A stretch of 64,000 nucleotides of DNA, from positions 1,364,001 to 1,428,000 of the forward strand of contig NC_049916.1 of NCBI RefSeq assembly GCF_001411555.2. Reading direction: 5' to 3'. The notes below the pieces were generated by a model that saw only the letters and a list, made by a program, of their open reading frames with translations, did no database searches and was not told the DNA's origin. The stretch comes from Juglans regia (lineage: Eukaryota; Streptophyta; Magnoliopsida; Fagales; Juglandaceae). The position numbers and the translations under genes were made by a program. This document shows positions 12,801-24,008 of the stretch, piece by piece. Position 1 is the stretch's first letter; every line of letters starts with the position of its first letter.

Positions 12801-15319
12801 GCAATTCAGTTTGAAAATCCTCAAATGAAATTGGTTTGTCTCGAGTTGCAAAATTAGGAGATGTGATGAAAGGATGATAAAGGGAATTAAGACCCCCGAT
12901 GACATAGGAGATCAAGTCTTCCTCATCAACAGATTTACCTGCTGTTGTGAGTTGGTCAAACCAGTTTTTGGCAAGGATAAAGTAATCAGAGCAGGTTTTA
13001 GTGCCTTGTTGCAATGTTTGGAGCTATCTTTTGAGGTGGGAAAAGCGAGATCTGGACTGAGGAGCAAATTTGCTAGCCAATGTATTCCATACCATTTTGG
13101 ATGTTGTCAACCCATAGACTATGGAGAGGATCTTCTCACTGAGAGTGGCATTTAACCAAGCCAAAATAAATTGATATTTCTTCTGCCAAACCAAGTAATT
13201 TGGGTTGAGATCAGAAGTAGATTTCCCAGTGGAATCAAGAAGATATTGAGAGGGACAGATTTATGACCCATCAACAATGCTTAGTAAGTCATGGCTTCTA
13301 AGCACAGGAATGAATTGAGTAATCCAATTCAAATAATCAGTTCCATCTAGTTTGACAGAAACCAAAGAGGTAATGTTTGAGATAACAAAAGAGGGATTGG
13401 ATGAGGCCATATAGGATCGAGTTGCGTAAGTAATTTAATTCTCTGATAGCAAGTTAGAAATATAAAAGAAATGAAGTCTGGCTCAATCAATTACTAGTTG
13501 CTCGAGTGTATTCATATATATAGATGAGTATAGAGTAGTTTAAATTACATTATCTAGATAGATACAAGAATTCAAATATTTAAACATCTACTAACAGAAC
13601 TAGATAACTACAGAATACTAACAGAATACTTATGAATTCTACGGTGATTCACTAGATAATTACAACAACAATTAGGTAATAGCTGTAACAGATTTATTGG
13701 AGCTAATATGTCTAACATAAACTGTGCCAGAAATAAACTCAAGAAATGGTTTGGCAACCATGATTTCCTCAGATTCTATTGTAGACAATTGTAACTTGTC
13801 AAGCTGAGTAATAAATCTTTTGCCATTACAAAAAGAGAGAATGCCCACAATAGGGAAATACAGGAAAGTAAAACTTGTATGTTGAAAAAGAACAAATACT
13901 CCCAAGTAAAAATCGCCAGAGCATTTTACGGAGAGAGAGAGTTTATTATGAGCTAATTGATTGGCTTGCTCTCTTTTGGCTGTACTTGCAGCTGTCCTAG
14001 TTCCTTTTCTTGTGAACCTTTTGAGAGATCAAACTTATGGTCTCAATCAGTAGCTCACGGTGATTAACTGAAAGGAAAAAAAAAAAAAAATCGGGTGCTG
14101 GGTTGCAAAACCCAAATTTGGATCCAAATCCGAAACCGGAATCTAGTTTTTCAGATTTCGGACCGAATCAGAAAAAATTCCATCCCGAATAAACAATCCT
14201 AGTAAAATCAATTGTTTTATAAAGAGATTGTGGAAACTTACGTATTTAGATCTTATAGAGTTCATTACTTTTGCATAAACAAGTACGTCCTCCTCAATAT
14301 ATAGCTAGTAGATCTTACGTACGTACCTTAATTTTTATATTTATGAACAACAGGTTCTAGTGCCACTTATGTTTTCTGAAATGAGCGGTTCAAAATTTCG
14401 GAACATAAGGAGATTCCTAAATGTAGTTGTTCTTTCGCAATATGTGCCAAGAATTCTCCGTATCTACAGATTGTGGAGGAAAGTCAACGAGACTATCATC
14501 CTACCCAAAAGTATCCCCTCAACTACTAGTACTAGTACTGTTAAAGCAGTGAACGCAGAAGGGTACAAGAATATGATGAAGAATATCCCACCCAAAGGTT
14601 TTATAGTGATGAAAGGTGGATTCAATCTCTTTCTGTATCTCGTTGCCAGTCATGTACGTATGTTTAATAATATTAATTCATCATTTATTATTATCTCTAC
14701 TAATTTATAATTAATTGCTGAAATATTAGTGGTATATATCTTTGATCTTCAGGTACTGGGTGCTTTTTGGTACTTCTTCTCCATCGAACGAGAGACCACG
14801 TGCTGGCACGTGGCCTGTGAGCCGCATCAGACAGATATTGGATGTATCGAGACTTCTTTCAACTGTGATGCTGGTTTTGGAAATCACACAATTTTAAATG
14901 ATTATTGCTCTTTAGAAAAAAAAACAAATACAACTCTCAGCTTTGATTTTGGGATATTCCAAGATGCCCGTCAATCTGGTATACTGGCGTCCATGGATTT
15001 TCCACGAAAGACCATGTTTTGTTTTTGGTGGGGCCTGCGAAATTTGAGGTAACTTCGTAAACGTTACAATTTTTTCTTTTTGAGATATTTCAAAATATTT
15101 GTTTAATTATGTGACATGTCATCTGATCAAGAACCATGCATCTATCATGCTATCAGCTTGTTTCATAACACGTACATTGTATATATATAATCATACATGC
15201 ATGCATTTTGTTCCTTTAAAGTTTCTTACGTACCCATTTTACAATGTAATCAAATATAATATATATTAAATGTCAAAGTAATAATTCAGCTACCTCAATA
15301 TTCATTTCAACAATCTATT

Positions 15320-15358
<39 letters not shown>

Positions 15359-17746
15359 TTTCAACAGTCCAGATAATAATTTGAAGGTAAAAAGACGTTA
15401 TAAATTGTTTCTTTTAAAAATAATTCCTCGCTAGCTAGTCGGTAATTTCCATTGCCATATTTTCTTGTGCTTAGTCTATTCATTCTGCATATTGATCAGC
15501 TAGGACAGGGCCAAATCATGTCTAGTACTTCTTGGCTGGCTATCTATCCCGCACTTATGATCTATAAAGTACAGCATGATATCAAATTTAATATTTGGAC
15601 TGGCTATCAGAAGAAAAGATTGAAAAAAGTAAACGAAATAAGAGAATATATATATATAAATATATTTATATAATGTTGTTGATCTTGTTGTTATTATTAT
15701 ATATAGGCCCCGAATAAGAAGCTTTACATGATTGCTCCAAGATAAAAAGAATGGACTATGGAGTCAAAATAAGTTATTATTAATTTAGATGAAAATAGAT
15801 ACACAAACAAAAAATCAAAGTGCATGAAAATCAAGTATACTTATCTTGTACAGAATGCTAAATCATGAAAGAAAATTGTTTTCACCCTGCATGCATCTCT
15901 AAATTAGATCTCATATGTCCATGCAGTCACATAAATAAACGGCTTTTAATTTGTATGTTTTAATTAAGGTGATCACTTTAAATTTTGCTTGTTTATTTTG
16001 AGCATATATATATATTAATATTTTCTATAATTATTAACTCATACATAGCCGTTTCAAATCTTGCAGTTCACTTGGTCAAAACCTTGAAACAAGTTCTGAT
16101 TACTGGGAAAACTGCTTCACAGTTTTAATCTCGGTCTTTGGCTTGCTTCTGTTTTTATACTTCATCGGAAATTTGCAGGTTGATACTGATCATCATCAAT
16201 TTTTTTTTTATTTTTTTTAAAGCAGGGCCTCTTATTATTTCCATATATAATTATGTCATGTCTATATATAATATATATGAATATCATGTTTGAATTTTTA
16301 TAAACATATATGTGTAGAGGTCCTTAAATTTGAATTCTCACTCATTTAATTGAATATTCTATATTAGGTCAATAATTAAAAGAGTCTGATCACATCATGT
16401 GAAGGTATAAATTGAGTGATTAAATTCCCATATTGGATCTTTGGGACACGTGGTTTGACAAAGTACGTACAACGTGTTAGGCAAGGATATATGGTTTATG
16501 GATGATATATATATATATATATTATTTTTGTTATATAATTTGTATGTTTGTATATAATTAATTAGGTTGGGGGATTCTTTACAATATTCCAATTTGGAGG
16601 AAAATCTTGTACTAATATCAAGAACAACGTTAATTTCCTCCAAATTAAATTGGATGAAATTTTCTCGAACTCATTTAAAGGTATATATATATCATCATGT
16701 ACGATCATGATAGTCTTGTAAATTTGAATTTTAAACATGTAGCAACAATAAATTAATCTCTATCTTTGGCTATTATTAACTAAAATATGGCTAGTCTAAG
16801 AATTAATATAATAATGTGAAAATTTATGATCAGTAGAAATCTAATCTTATATATATGAATATAGTGTGACAATTGATAACTGTTAGATGTAACTTATAAT
16901 GAGTAGAAATCTTAGAAACTGATCAACATTATATATAATTATGATGTGACAGGTGTACATGCAGTGGGAAGCATCTAATGAGTTGAAGGAGATTTTTAAC
17001 CGATCGAAGAAATCTAAGCAGCATGATAAGATATCTAAGCGGTTGGAGAACTCTAATTCTAAGCTCAAGTTGGAGACATATAAGCGGTACTACTTGACAG
17101 ATACGGATGAGGAGGATAAGGCAAAGACCATTAGAACTAAATTACGTAGCATCGAGTCTTGGATAAGCACAATCGGACTCTCTTACCAGCTAAAACACAT
17201 AATCAAGAGCTATGTGACACCATTAATACTCGAAGATCAAAAGAAAGATATTGATACAGAGAATCCATTCCCTCATCTTCCCACACCACTTGGAAGATTG
17301 ATTAAACTCCATCTCTGCTTGCCCCTGCTAAGGACGGTGAGTTTCGATCCCCCTTCCTTTTATGCTTGACCAAACAAATCATTCAAGTGGCCTGAAATTT
17401 TAGTTATTTTTCAGTTAATTGAATGGATAGTAAGATGATGGATCGACGTAGTGGTTTAGTTATTTACTTAAGACTTACATTTAGAGAAATGTCATTTTTA
17501 TAACGACATTTATTTGACATTATTCATGATCCTCAATCACACTAATTATTGTTATGTCATATTTTAATGGTTTTTCATTTAAATAATTTACTAACAAAAT
17601 CACTTAAAAATATGTCACATCAATCAAAGATGATAAGTATGGTCACTAGATTTTGCATGATCTATTTTTTCGCATTGACCTGTTTGCTTCGAAAAGAGTA
17701 CATGATGCACCAATGTCCATCTCGTAGAAGTTGGTATGTGTGTGTG

Positions 17747-17778
<32 letters not shown>

Positions 17779-18297
17779 AATATCATGCTCATTGTTAATT
17801 AATCTTGTCGATTGTTTGTGAACATACAGATGCCAATATTCAAAAATGAAAGTGAAGAATTGTTGTATGAGATCACTTGTAAGTTTCTCAAGCAAGTGCA
17901 GTACAATCAAAATAGCTACATTGTTCGAGAGGGAGAACCACTAGATGCGATGATCTTTGTGGTGAAAGGAATTGTGTGGATGTATACAAGTAATCATGAC
18001 GATAAAACTGACTGTCTTAAGAAAGGTGACATATTCGGAAGAAATCTTGTAGAATGGGTGCTGGAAACCCCCGAACTATCCGACCTTCCCTTATCGACAA
18101 TGACACTCAAATGTCATACAAAAGTAGAAGCTTTTTGTCTTATGGTTGGCGACCTCAAGGATATGATATCTCAATACTGGTGGAGATTTAGTAAGTTCCG
18201 CCACATCACCCAGTCTGACTCGAAACAGTTGAAACATTTTGCAGCTTCATCCATCCAAGCAGCATGGCGCCGCAATGCCATCTTGCATCCTCATTAA
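6859..18297 (+). CDS. Cyclic nucleotide-gated ion channel, group-I-like (CNGC copy A)
   Basis: A plasma-membrane-type cation channel gated by cyclic nucleotide and calmodulin. Seven exons with GT-AG borders join in frame: 6859-6899, 7288-7702, 14354-14653, 14753-15048, 16067-16178, 16953-17336 and 17830-18297, giving 671 residues. The start is a 14-residue exon 1 (MSRRWNSQGSGRVN), shared with the other copies. Residues about 67-92 are S1 (VAVDPLFFYLPVI); S3-S4 span about 137-195 (VVLSQYVPRILRIYRL). S5 (LGAFWYFFSIERETTCW) and the pore (CFWWGLRNLSSLGQN) follow, with the GQN filter typical of plant CNGCs. S6 is FGLLLFLYFIGNLQ and a C-linker occupies exon 6. The nucleotide-binding domain (exon 7) has YIVREGEPLD and the hinge LPLSTMTLKCHTKVEAF. 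An IQ motif (SIQAAWRR) lies near the end. The tail after IQ is unusually short. Intron 2 is 6651 bp because of nested transposons. The C-linker diverges from typical CNGCs. Expression is unknown. Confidence 0.85.
7703..8461 (+). other. Intron 2 of CNGC A, part before the insertion
   Basis: AT-rich intronic DNA begins at the GT donor after exon 2. I see no gene in it. Short stretches echo intron 1 of the same gene, for example around 8105-8210 (TTTTTCAAAGTGATTACACGGCGTTTACGTACT) compared with about 7205-7245, so part of it may be a local duplication. It ends at the target duplication CTAAAATC (8462-8469) of the hAT-like element. Confidence 0.5.
8811..9072 (-). repeat. 3' LTR of copia (left copy)
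   Basis: This 262-bp LTR is flanked outside by TAAAC and inside by the polypurine tract. It is nearly the same as 13452-13717 but has small differences, such as a repeated GATAACTA near 8962. The RNase H reading frame runs through the polypurine tract a short way into this LTR before its stop at about 9027. Confidence 0.9.
9027..13408 (-). pseudogene. Copia gag-pol polyprotein, broken by frameshifts and stops
   Basis: Gag starts at the ATG at 13408-13406 (MASSNPSFVISNIT) and has a UBN2-like region (LDGTDYLNW; GGLNSLYHPF). The zinc-knuckle region around 12560 (FPRCQICGK) is frame-broken. The protease has YLDSGANNHI near 12440. A gag-pre-integrase segment precedes the integrase (11231-11935), which has a catalytic TDNGGEYLS word and ISERKHRHI. 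The reverse transcriptase (9434-10315) has [14 protein letters not shown]. Its active-site box reads YVND where YVDD is expected, and a frame break lies just before it. RNase H ends with HARTKHIEVDYHFF. At least four frame breaks or stops separate the pieces, so no polyprotein can be made. Confidence 0.88.
13452..13717 (-). repeat. 5' LTR of copia (right copy)
   Basis: This 266-bp LTR is followed (in element orientation) by the primer-binding site at 13451-13440 and flanked outside by TAAAC at 13718-13722. It pairs with 8811-9072. Confidence 0.9.
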
Positions 18298-18828
18298 GCA
18301 CTTGAATGAGGTTACCTATTCTGCCCATGTATTTGGCTAATGCCGCCACCACCGACAGCTCCCCAAGTTTAGATAACAATATATATATACCACTTAATAA
18401 TTAATCTAGTGTTATCAGATGCTATTAATGCTCTTTGTTGAAAGACAATATATAGTTTGTTCAAGAGGCCGGCTTGTATTATATTGTGGATTAAATACTG
18501 TACTCATTTTTTGAGTAGTTAATTAACTTGCTAGTCGCTTGATCTTAATATTGAGTTGTTAAAAGAGTAGGAAACCATAAATAAATATTTGCGTAAAAAT
18601 AAATAAAATCGCTAATTATATTGCTGCACATTATCATGAATTTGAGAAAGGAAAAAGTAGATTCGCACCCTCAAATTATTGGAAATGTATTTTTATACTT
18701 TGCACCATTATCCAATTAATTATATATATAATATAGTTGTTCATGACATAGATGGAAAATATTTATATAGTTGTTAACATAGACTCGCACCGTCAAAACA
18801 CTGCATGGTCACTCTCAATTACCAATAG
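18298..18828 (+). other. 3' flank of CNGC A
   Basis: The 3' untranslated and downstream DNA (CTCCCCAAGTTTAGATAA, ACTTAATAATTAATCTAGT) matches the corresponding flanks of units B (about 33910) and C (about 58310) up to about 18560. From there to 18828 is AT-rich DNA in which I see no gene. No clear single polyadenylation signal stands out among the many A/T-rich candidates. Confidence 0.5.
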
Positions 18829-19110
18829 CACTACAAGAATACTAATTTTTTCTGGCAAACCCGCCAAAATACATATTTTCTGCGACTTTTTCTTGTCATC
18901 GCTTTAGTCTTGTCTTAAATGCTATATATTTTGCAGCAAAATAAAAAATAGTCGTAAATAATACATTATTTTGGCGATTTGTTTTGCCGCAAATAATGAG
19001 ATATTAGCTAGAAATAGTATCCCTGTTACGCGATAATATCGCCAGAAATAGTTGACCAAAATATTTGACAAAAACATTATTTGCCGAAAATAGTTGACCA
19101 TGCTTGAAAA
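18829..19110 (+). mobile_element. CACTA-type terminus fragment
   Basis: The sequence at 18829 reads CACTACAAGAATACTAATTT, matching the classic CACTACAAGAAAA opening of plant CACTA elements. It is followed by repeated TTTGGCGA / GCCAAAA / TTTGCCG words in both orientations up to about 19090, which look like subterminal repeats. No opposite terminus or transposase is visible nearby. This is a fragment or a small deletion derivative of a family different from the two CACTA elements with TTCGAACG repeats. Confidence 0.5.
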
Positions 19111-19239
19111 ATGAGATGAGTCTCGTCTCAAAATTTCTCACAATTTCATTCCCAAACATCATTCAAATGCAAAACACTTTTCAATATCAAATATTCAATA
19201 TTTTCATCTAATCTGTTACAACTTAAATTTGCAAAACAG
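19111..19239. other. MITE-like AT-rich stretch
   Basis: The words GAGATGAGTCTCGTCTCAAA, then CATTCCCAAACATCATTCAAATGCAAAAC, resemble a stretch in intron 6 of unit C (about 57335-57370: TCTCATTTCATTTC..., TTTCCAAACATAATTCAAAT). I infer a shared short interspersed family. Ends and target duplication are not defined. Confidence 0.3.
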
Positions 19240-19788
19240 GCTAGAACATGAGGAAAGAGTCATCCCCAGCCCACAGAGGTGATTTGGGCCACGATGATGT
19301 AGTTAAAAAGTCCCACGATGGTGGTTTGGATGTTGAACCAGCACTTGAACCTTCATTCATAAGAATAAACGGTAAATAAATACATAAAATATAAATAAAG
19401 AGATAGACAAAAAGATTTATGTGGTTCAACTTAAAAGCCTACATCCACAAGTTGTTTGAGGGTGAAATCCACTATGTTGAATGGTTGTACAATATCTCAT
19501 TGCCTCACATTTCTCTAATACACTGGAGGATTTTAGAAATTTTGGATGTTGAAGAAAATGTCATCATCCTGAAGAGAGAATATTTTTTCGAGTCTCTGTG
19601 CGTAATGTAGTCTTCTTGAATATGAGGAGATTCTCTTCCTTTATAGAGGTTTCCTTCCTTTGAGTAATTGAGTCATACTTGCCTTGTGAAATCATTTCCT
19701 TTTACATGATTGAATCAACTTAATTGCCTTATTGCTACTTGGCCTTATCATAGGATTTAATTCTTGGTTGTTTATTTTATACCCAACA
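19240..19788 (-). repeat. LTR-like stretch beside LINE 1
   Basis: In reverse orientation this begins at 19788 with TGTTGGGTATAAAATAAAC, a plausible LTR start. Its interior contains the TATGTGGTTCAACTTAAAAG and CTACATCCACAAGTTGTTTG text on the + strand, of a kind I associate with plant LTRs. LINE 1 coding sequence stops abruptly at its right border. No matching partner LTR, primer site or target duplication was found, so it may be a solo or truncated LTR. Confidence 0.35.
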
Positions 19789-21454
19789 GATGCCTTAGCA
19801 TCAATGTGAGAAGCTGAGAAACTAAGTATAGATAAATGAACTTCCTTTTTCCATAGCAATGCTAGCCTCTCACTTTTACCCATAGCTTCAACTGTTAGAC
19901 AACAATTAAACCTTAAGCGAACTCTACATAATTCCATCTTTGCAACATTAAGTTTTATCTCTTGCAAGAACAAAGCATTCGGATATACTCTTTTGATAAG
20001 ATCAGAAAGAGCACGAATACCATGAGGGTTCCTAAGCCCTCGAGTATTCCAGGTTAAGACCTTCATTGATCTCGGCGGGGCTGTGTACCAGCCTCCACCA
20101 ATAACTGTTGGTTGTTGTCCTCACTCTCCCCATGAGTTTTTGCTTTATGTTTCAGTCTATTAGAATCTCTAGCCACTTCCACAGCAGAATCTGAACGAAG
20201 AGCCCTTTTAGATCCCCCTTGATCATTGATTGATATAGAATTATGATATGAACCTGAGGCCTTAAAACCCTTTTCCATTTACATGAGAGAGTTGTGTTAT
20301 TGGATCCCTCTGATTTTGCCTGCATATCCTTCCTGCTAGTTTCTTTTACAAAAGTCTCCCTAGTAGAAATGACAAAATTATCCCTCTATTGATCATTATC
20401 CATACTGAGAGAAGTGTGACCATCACTAGGTAAGTCTCCCAATTTATCTCTTGGAATCTTGCAACACAACTGTTGGCCCGAGATATGCTCCACCTTACTG
20501 CTCCTCTGTAACGGAAATTTAGGATCATTATCACAATTTTGAAAATTAACCAAAATATGCGCCCCAACATCCTCCTCACAAACGTTATCTACATTAACTA
20601 CCATATTCAGATGTATTGGAAAGTCGTCGGTGATCTGAACTTTCTCATGACCTGCAAGAATATTGCTATCTTTCTGCTGAGATTGCCTATCACGCACAGG
20701 ACTCCCATAATCACCAAAGTTACCTGAACGTAGCCAGGGTCCATATAGAAATGCAGAAACTGATAACTGCTCCATCGTTGGCTTCCCTTGACTGCAATTC
20801 TTATGACTATGTACAAGAGTACCACATACATAGTAGAAATTTGGGAGGCATTCATAGGAGAAACGAATCTAGATAGGATTAGATGATCCCACAAAAATCT
20901 TTTTACCACGCAACAATGGCTTCGTCACATTCAAACCAACTCTAATACGCATGACTTCTCCCCAGGCTAATTCATTTTTCTCCAATTCCACCTCCACCAC
21001 CCTCCCTAATTCCTTACCAATAATATGCCCCATCTTCCAGTTCTTAGCCATAATTGGAAGATCATGGATACAAACCCAGAAGAGTGCCTCTGAGAATGAC
21101 ACTTGATGTACTTGTTGAAGCCCTTCTACATCACTTGTTAACACCAAGTGTTTATCAAACGCCCAAGGACTCCGTTTAACACGTTCTTTATCCCAAGGAT
21201 CATCAAATGCAGTGATGAATAAGTTTGCATTTACATCCCTAATAGAGATCGGCTTACCAGGATGCCATAGTTTCCTCATCGTACTCTTGAACGCTTCCTT
21301 GTTGAATTGTTTAATAGTGTGAAGTTTCAACAAAAAACATCTTCCACCTCTATCCAGAGCACCATCTAGAGATGCTTCATCGACCACCAAAACATCCTCT
21401 TCCTTTTCTGTTTACGACAGTCACTCATACATCTTCTCTAGATTTCCATCCATA
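19789..21454 (-). mobile_element. LINE 1 (L1-type), 5' half, 3'-truncated
   Basis: ORF1 starts near 21454 (MDGNLEKMYE, then an in-frame stop). It continues with a DUF4283-like domain (LWHPGKPISIRDVNANLF; SPWAFDKHLVL; LPIMAKNWKMGHIIGKELG) and a zinc-knuckle region at about 20830 whose first cysteine has become tyrosine (FYYVCGTLVHSHKNC). ORF1's final part (20278-20063) ends in RRDQ and a TGA that overlaps the ATG of ORF2 as ATGA (20066-20063). ORF2 begins with an endonuclease (MKVLTWNTRGLRNPHG; LFLQEIKL) but is cut at about 19790, so reverse transcriptase is absent. It is homologous to LINE 2 at 24777-30600. Confidence 0.8.
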
Positions 21455-21594
21455 GCTTGCACACACAAAAGGAACGATTGGAATGAAAGAAAAAATAATT
21501 CAGACCTGCATGTAGCAGGTAGGGTAACCTCTACTCAAGGGAGCCCTCGAGAGGATTGTGGTGTATGAATTTATACTTTATACTCTTTTATACA

Positions 21595-21815
21595 TGATAT
21601 TTATTGGGTGGGTTCCTCCTTGTGGGGAAAATCCATTTGGCCACTTGTGTTGCATTTTAGTAATTTTTGAATAATAGGGTTTTTGTCTTAAAAGAAGGTT
21701 GTCTCATGTGTGTGGTGTGGAGAGAAAGAGGAAGAGAGAGAGAGAGAAAAGAAAAAGAAAAAGAAAAAGAAAAAAAGGTAAAAAATATTCCGCTGTGTTT
21801 TTTCTGTTCACCCTA
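21595..21815 (+). repeat. 5' LTR of the + strand copia
   Basis: The similarity to 31363-31554 is clear over the GTGTGGTGTGGAGAGAAAG block and the CACCCTA end. It carries a longer GAAAAA repeat (21740-21776). The exact start is a guess (TGATATTTATTGGG). Confidence 0.6.
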
Positions 21816-23367
21816 GGTACCAGAGCTTGGTTGATTATTTTGCTAATTATCTGTATGGATTAAATAGAGGATTTACTTGGTGGCATGATTAAACTCACTT
21901 ATTCCAATTACTCAATTTGGAAGACAAGGATAGAGGATGTAGTGTATTGCAAAGAGTTATTTGAACCTATTGATTTGGTTGGTGTTAAACTAGAAATGAA
22001 AACTTATGATGAATGGAAGAAATTGAATAAGAAAGCTGTTAATCATATCATGCAATGGGTTATTCAAAGTGTCTTCGATCATGTAGGCAAAGAAATAAAT
22101 GCTTATAGTCTTTGGATGAAATTATAAATTCTTTATGAGATAAAGATTGCATAAAACAAAGTCTTTATGATAAGAAGACTTGTGAATTTAAAGCACAAGG
22201 ATGGACAAAGTGTTGCAAAGCATCTGAATAATTTTTAAGAATTGTTGAATGAGTTGTCTACCATGAAACTTGTCTTGGATGATGAAGTTCAAGCTTTAAT
22301 TTTGTTGAGTTCCTTACTATAGAGTTGTGAAACTTTGGTTGTCTCTCAATAATTTAGCTCCCAATGGTGTGATGACTATGAGTATGGTGAAAGACAACCC
22401 TGTTCAATCAAAGGGCAAGAACAAACGAGCATGGAATTTCTTCTAATTCAGAGGTACTTGTGATAGAAAAAAAAAGGGAGGTGTAAAAGAAGAAAAATCC
22501 ATGGTGATAACAATCGTGATAGGTTAAGAGGAAGGTCCACTTCAAGAAAATGGATAAAATATTTTCATTATGGTAAGCTTGGACATATGCAGAAAGTGCA
22601 GAAAGTTTAAAATGAATAGCTAAAAGAAAGAGGTGAAGAGCAGAAAGAAGAAAATGAAACTACAATAGTTGCATCTGATACAGATTTGTTCATTGTTTAC
22701 AATGATGCTCATTCTAATATCTCAACTTCTTTTCATATTACCCGACACAGAAATTTAATATGCTCATGTTCTATTTGGGTAATTGGGTAACAACTTCTTT
22801 TCATATTACCCCATGCTCTTCCTATTCTTGTGGTAACTTTGGTTAGGTTAGGATGGGAAAGTATGCGAAGTGTCAAATGTGGGCATAAGAGATGTGCAGT
22901 TGGAAACCAGCATTGGGTGCAAGTTTCTTCTCAAAGACATGTTCCTGATATGCGCTTTAATTTGAATTCAATTGGAAAATTAGATGATGAATACCATAAT
23001 CACCTTGAAAAAGGAAAGTGGAAACCTAGTAAGGTTTCTCTTATTCTAGCCAAGGGAAAGAAGATCAATACTCTTTACAAGACATATGCAAGGTTGATCA
23101 ATGGAGATGTTATTGCTGCTGAGAATGAAATCCCCGCTAACCTATGTCATAAAGAGGCTTGGTCACATTAGTGAGAAGGGACTTCAGATTCTTGCAAAGA
23201 AGTAGTTTCCATCCAATATGAAAGGTACGCAACTAACGCCCTGTACTTAGTCTTATAGAAAAGCAACGAAGAATTTCTTTCTAGAAATTTTCTCCATATA
23301 AAAAGGGTGGTATTCTTGACTTGTTACAGATGTTTAAACAATTAATGCCAAAATTCTTGGCGATGTC

Positions 23368-24008
23368 TGTAAGGGGATTTTCCCTCCCCCCCTCAGACCT
23401 AGCGGGTCTTAGAACTGAAGGCCCAACCAAGGACGAACAAAGTCTCCAAACTGGCCCAAGGGTAGGCTCCTCTGGGCAGCAGAAGGAGAGAGCGTGCTGC
23501 AGGGGATGAGACCCTTTGATCTGGAGGCCCGTCGAGTAGTGTCTAGCTCTCGAGTGCTCGCCTACGTAGTGGGCATAATGTACGGGGAACCCTCGATCTT
23601 TTGACAAAAGGATACGGACAGACCACCAAGGATATGAAAATCAAGCCGCATTAATGGCACCACTACCCGATCTACAGGCCACATTAATGAAGCCGTCGTA
23701 GAGCCACGCCGCATTAAAGAACTATGACACAGGGAACAGTGAGAATGACACAGACTCCATCGGGACAGACACAATCTGTCCCTCCAGACTTGTGGTATAA
23801 ATAGCAAGTCCTAGATACGAGAAAGCTCATATATGATTTTTAGACTCTTTTACTTATTTACAAACTTCCAAGAGAATTTACTAACTTTGGCATTAGAGAC
23901 TCCCCGGCTCTAAGGCCTCTCTCACCTAGTTGTCTTCCTCCGCATATTTTGTAGGCCCATTTCTGAAAACCTGAGTTGTCGGAGCCTGGCCCAAAGTTGT
24001 GTAAAACA
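23368..24008 (+). repeat. Solo LTR, Ty3/gypsy-like, inside copia integrase
   Basis: This 641-bp GC-richer island begins TGTAAGGGGATTTTCC and ends GTGTAAAACA. It is flanked on both sides by CGATGTC (23361-23367 and 24009-24015). The copia frame reads across the removed insertion (AKILGD then NNVL, YVTLIDD), which fixes the borders well. A TATA-like box (TATAAATA) lies near 23795, followed by text such as ACTTTGGCATTAGAGACTCC, typical of plant gypsy LTR R/U5 regions. The 7-bp duplication is longer than the usual 5 bp. No internal region is present, so it is a solo LTR from LTR-LTR recombination. Confidence 0.65.

Larger units (their letters stand above)
8811..13717 (-). mobile_element. Ty1/copia LTR retrotransposon, complete but degenerate
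   Basis: This 4907-bp element lies in reverse orientation. Its two LTRs (8811-9072 and 13452-13717) start TGTTAGACATATTAGC. The 5-bp target duplication TAAAC is at 8806-8810 and 13718-13722. Beside the 5' LTR (13440-13451, minus strand) is TGCTATCAGAGA, close to the initiator-Met-tRNA primer site TGGTATCAGAGC. Beside the 3' LTR (9073-9080) is the polypurine tract AAGGGGGA. Gag, protease, integrase, reverse transcriptase and RNase H follow in copia order. The LTRs differ at a modest number of positions, so insertion is not very recent. It landed in the captured fragment of the hAT-like element. Confidence 0.9.
8606..13905 (-). pseudogene. Unidentified gene fragment carried by the hAT-like element, split by copia
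   Basis: The fragment is in two parts, 13723-13905 and 8606-8805 (minus strand), which become contiguous once the copia and one TAAAC copy are removed. The upstream part encodes words such as LQLSTIESEEIMVAKPFLEF. The downstream part encodes TETADKARALRHGPRSES. Possible AG/GT splice-like borders occur around 13800 and 8768, so it may be a captured genomic piece with exon-intron structure. I do not recognise the protein. The two parts are not in one frame without splicing. It could also be non-coding filler, so confidence is low. Confidence 0.35.
8470..14201. mobile_element. hAT-like non-autonomous element with captured gene fragment
   Basis: The left end reads TTGGACTGTTCATCTGGG (8470 on). 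The reverse complement of the right end reads TAGGATTGTTTATTCGGG (ending 14201), an imperfect terminal inverted repeat matching at 13 of 18 positions. The flanks are CTAAAATC (8462-8469) and GTAAAATC (14202-14209), an 8-bp target duplication with one mismatch, as expected for hAT. Subterminal DNA on both sides is rich in CGGGT/CCGAAACC words. No hAT transposase is seen. The cargo is a non-transposon-looking fragment, split by the copia at 8811-13717. Without the copia the element is about 0.8 kb. It sits in intron 2 of CNGC A and is absent from the 140-bp intron 2 of copy C. Confidence 0.6.

Noticed and set aside
13672..13905. 77-residue ORF taken as one protein
   Set aside because: Its C-terminal part is LTR sequence of the copia; only the part above 13722 belongs to the captured fragment.
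23281..23607. 108-residue minus-strand ORF in a GC-rich island as a gene
   Set aside because: The island is the solo LTR, and the ORF crosses its border into copia sequence.
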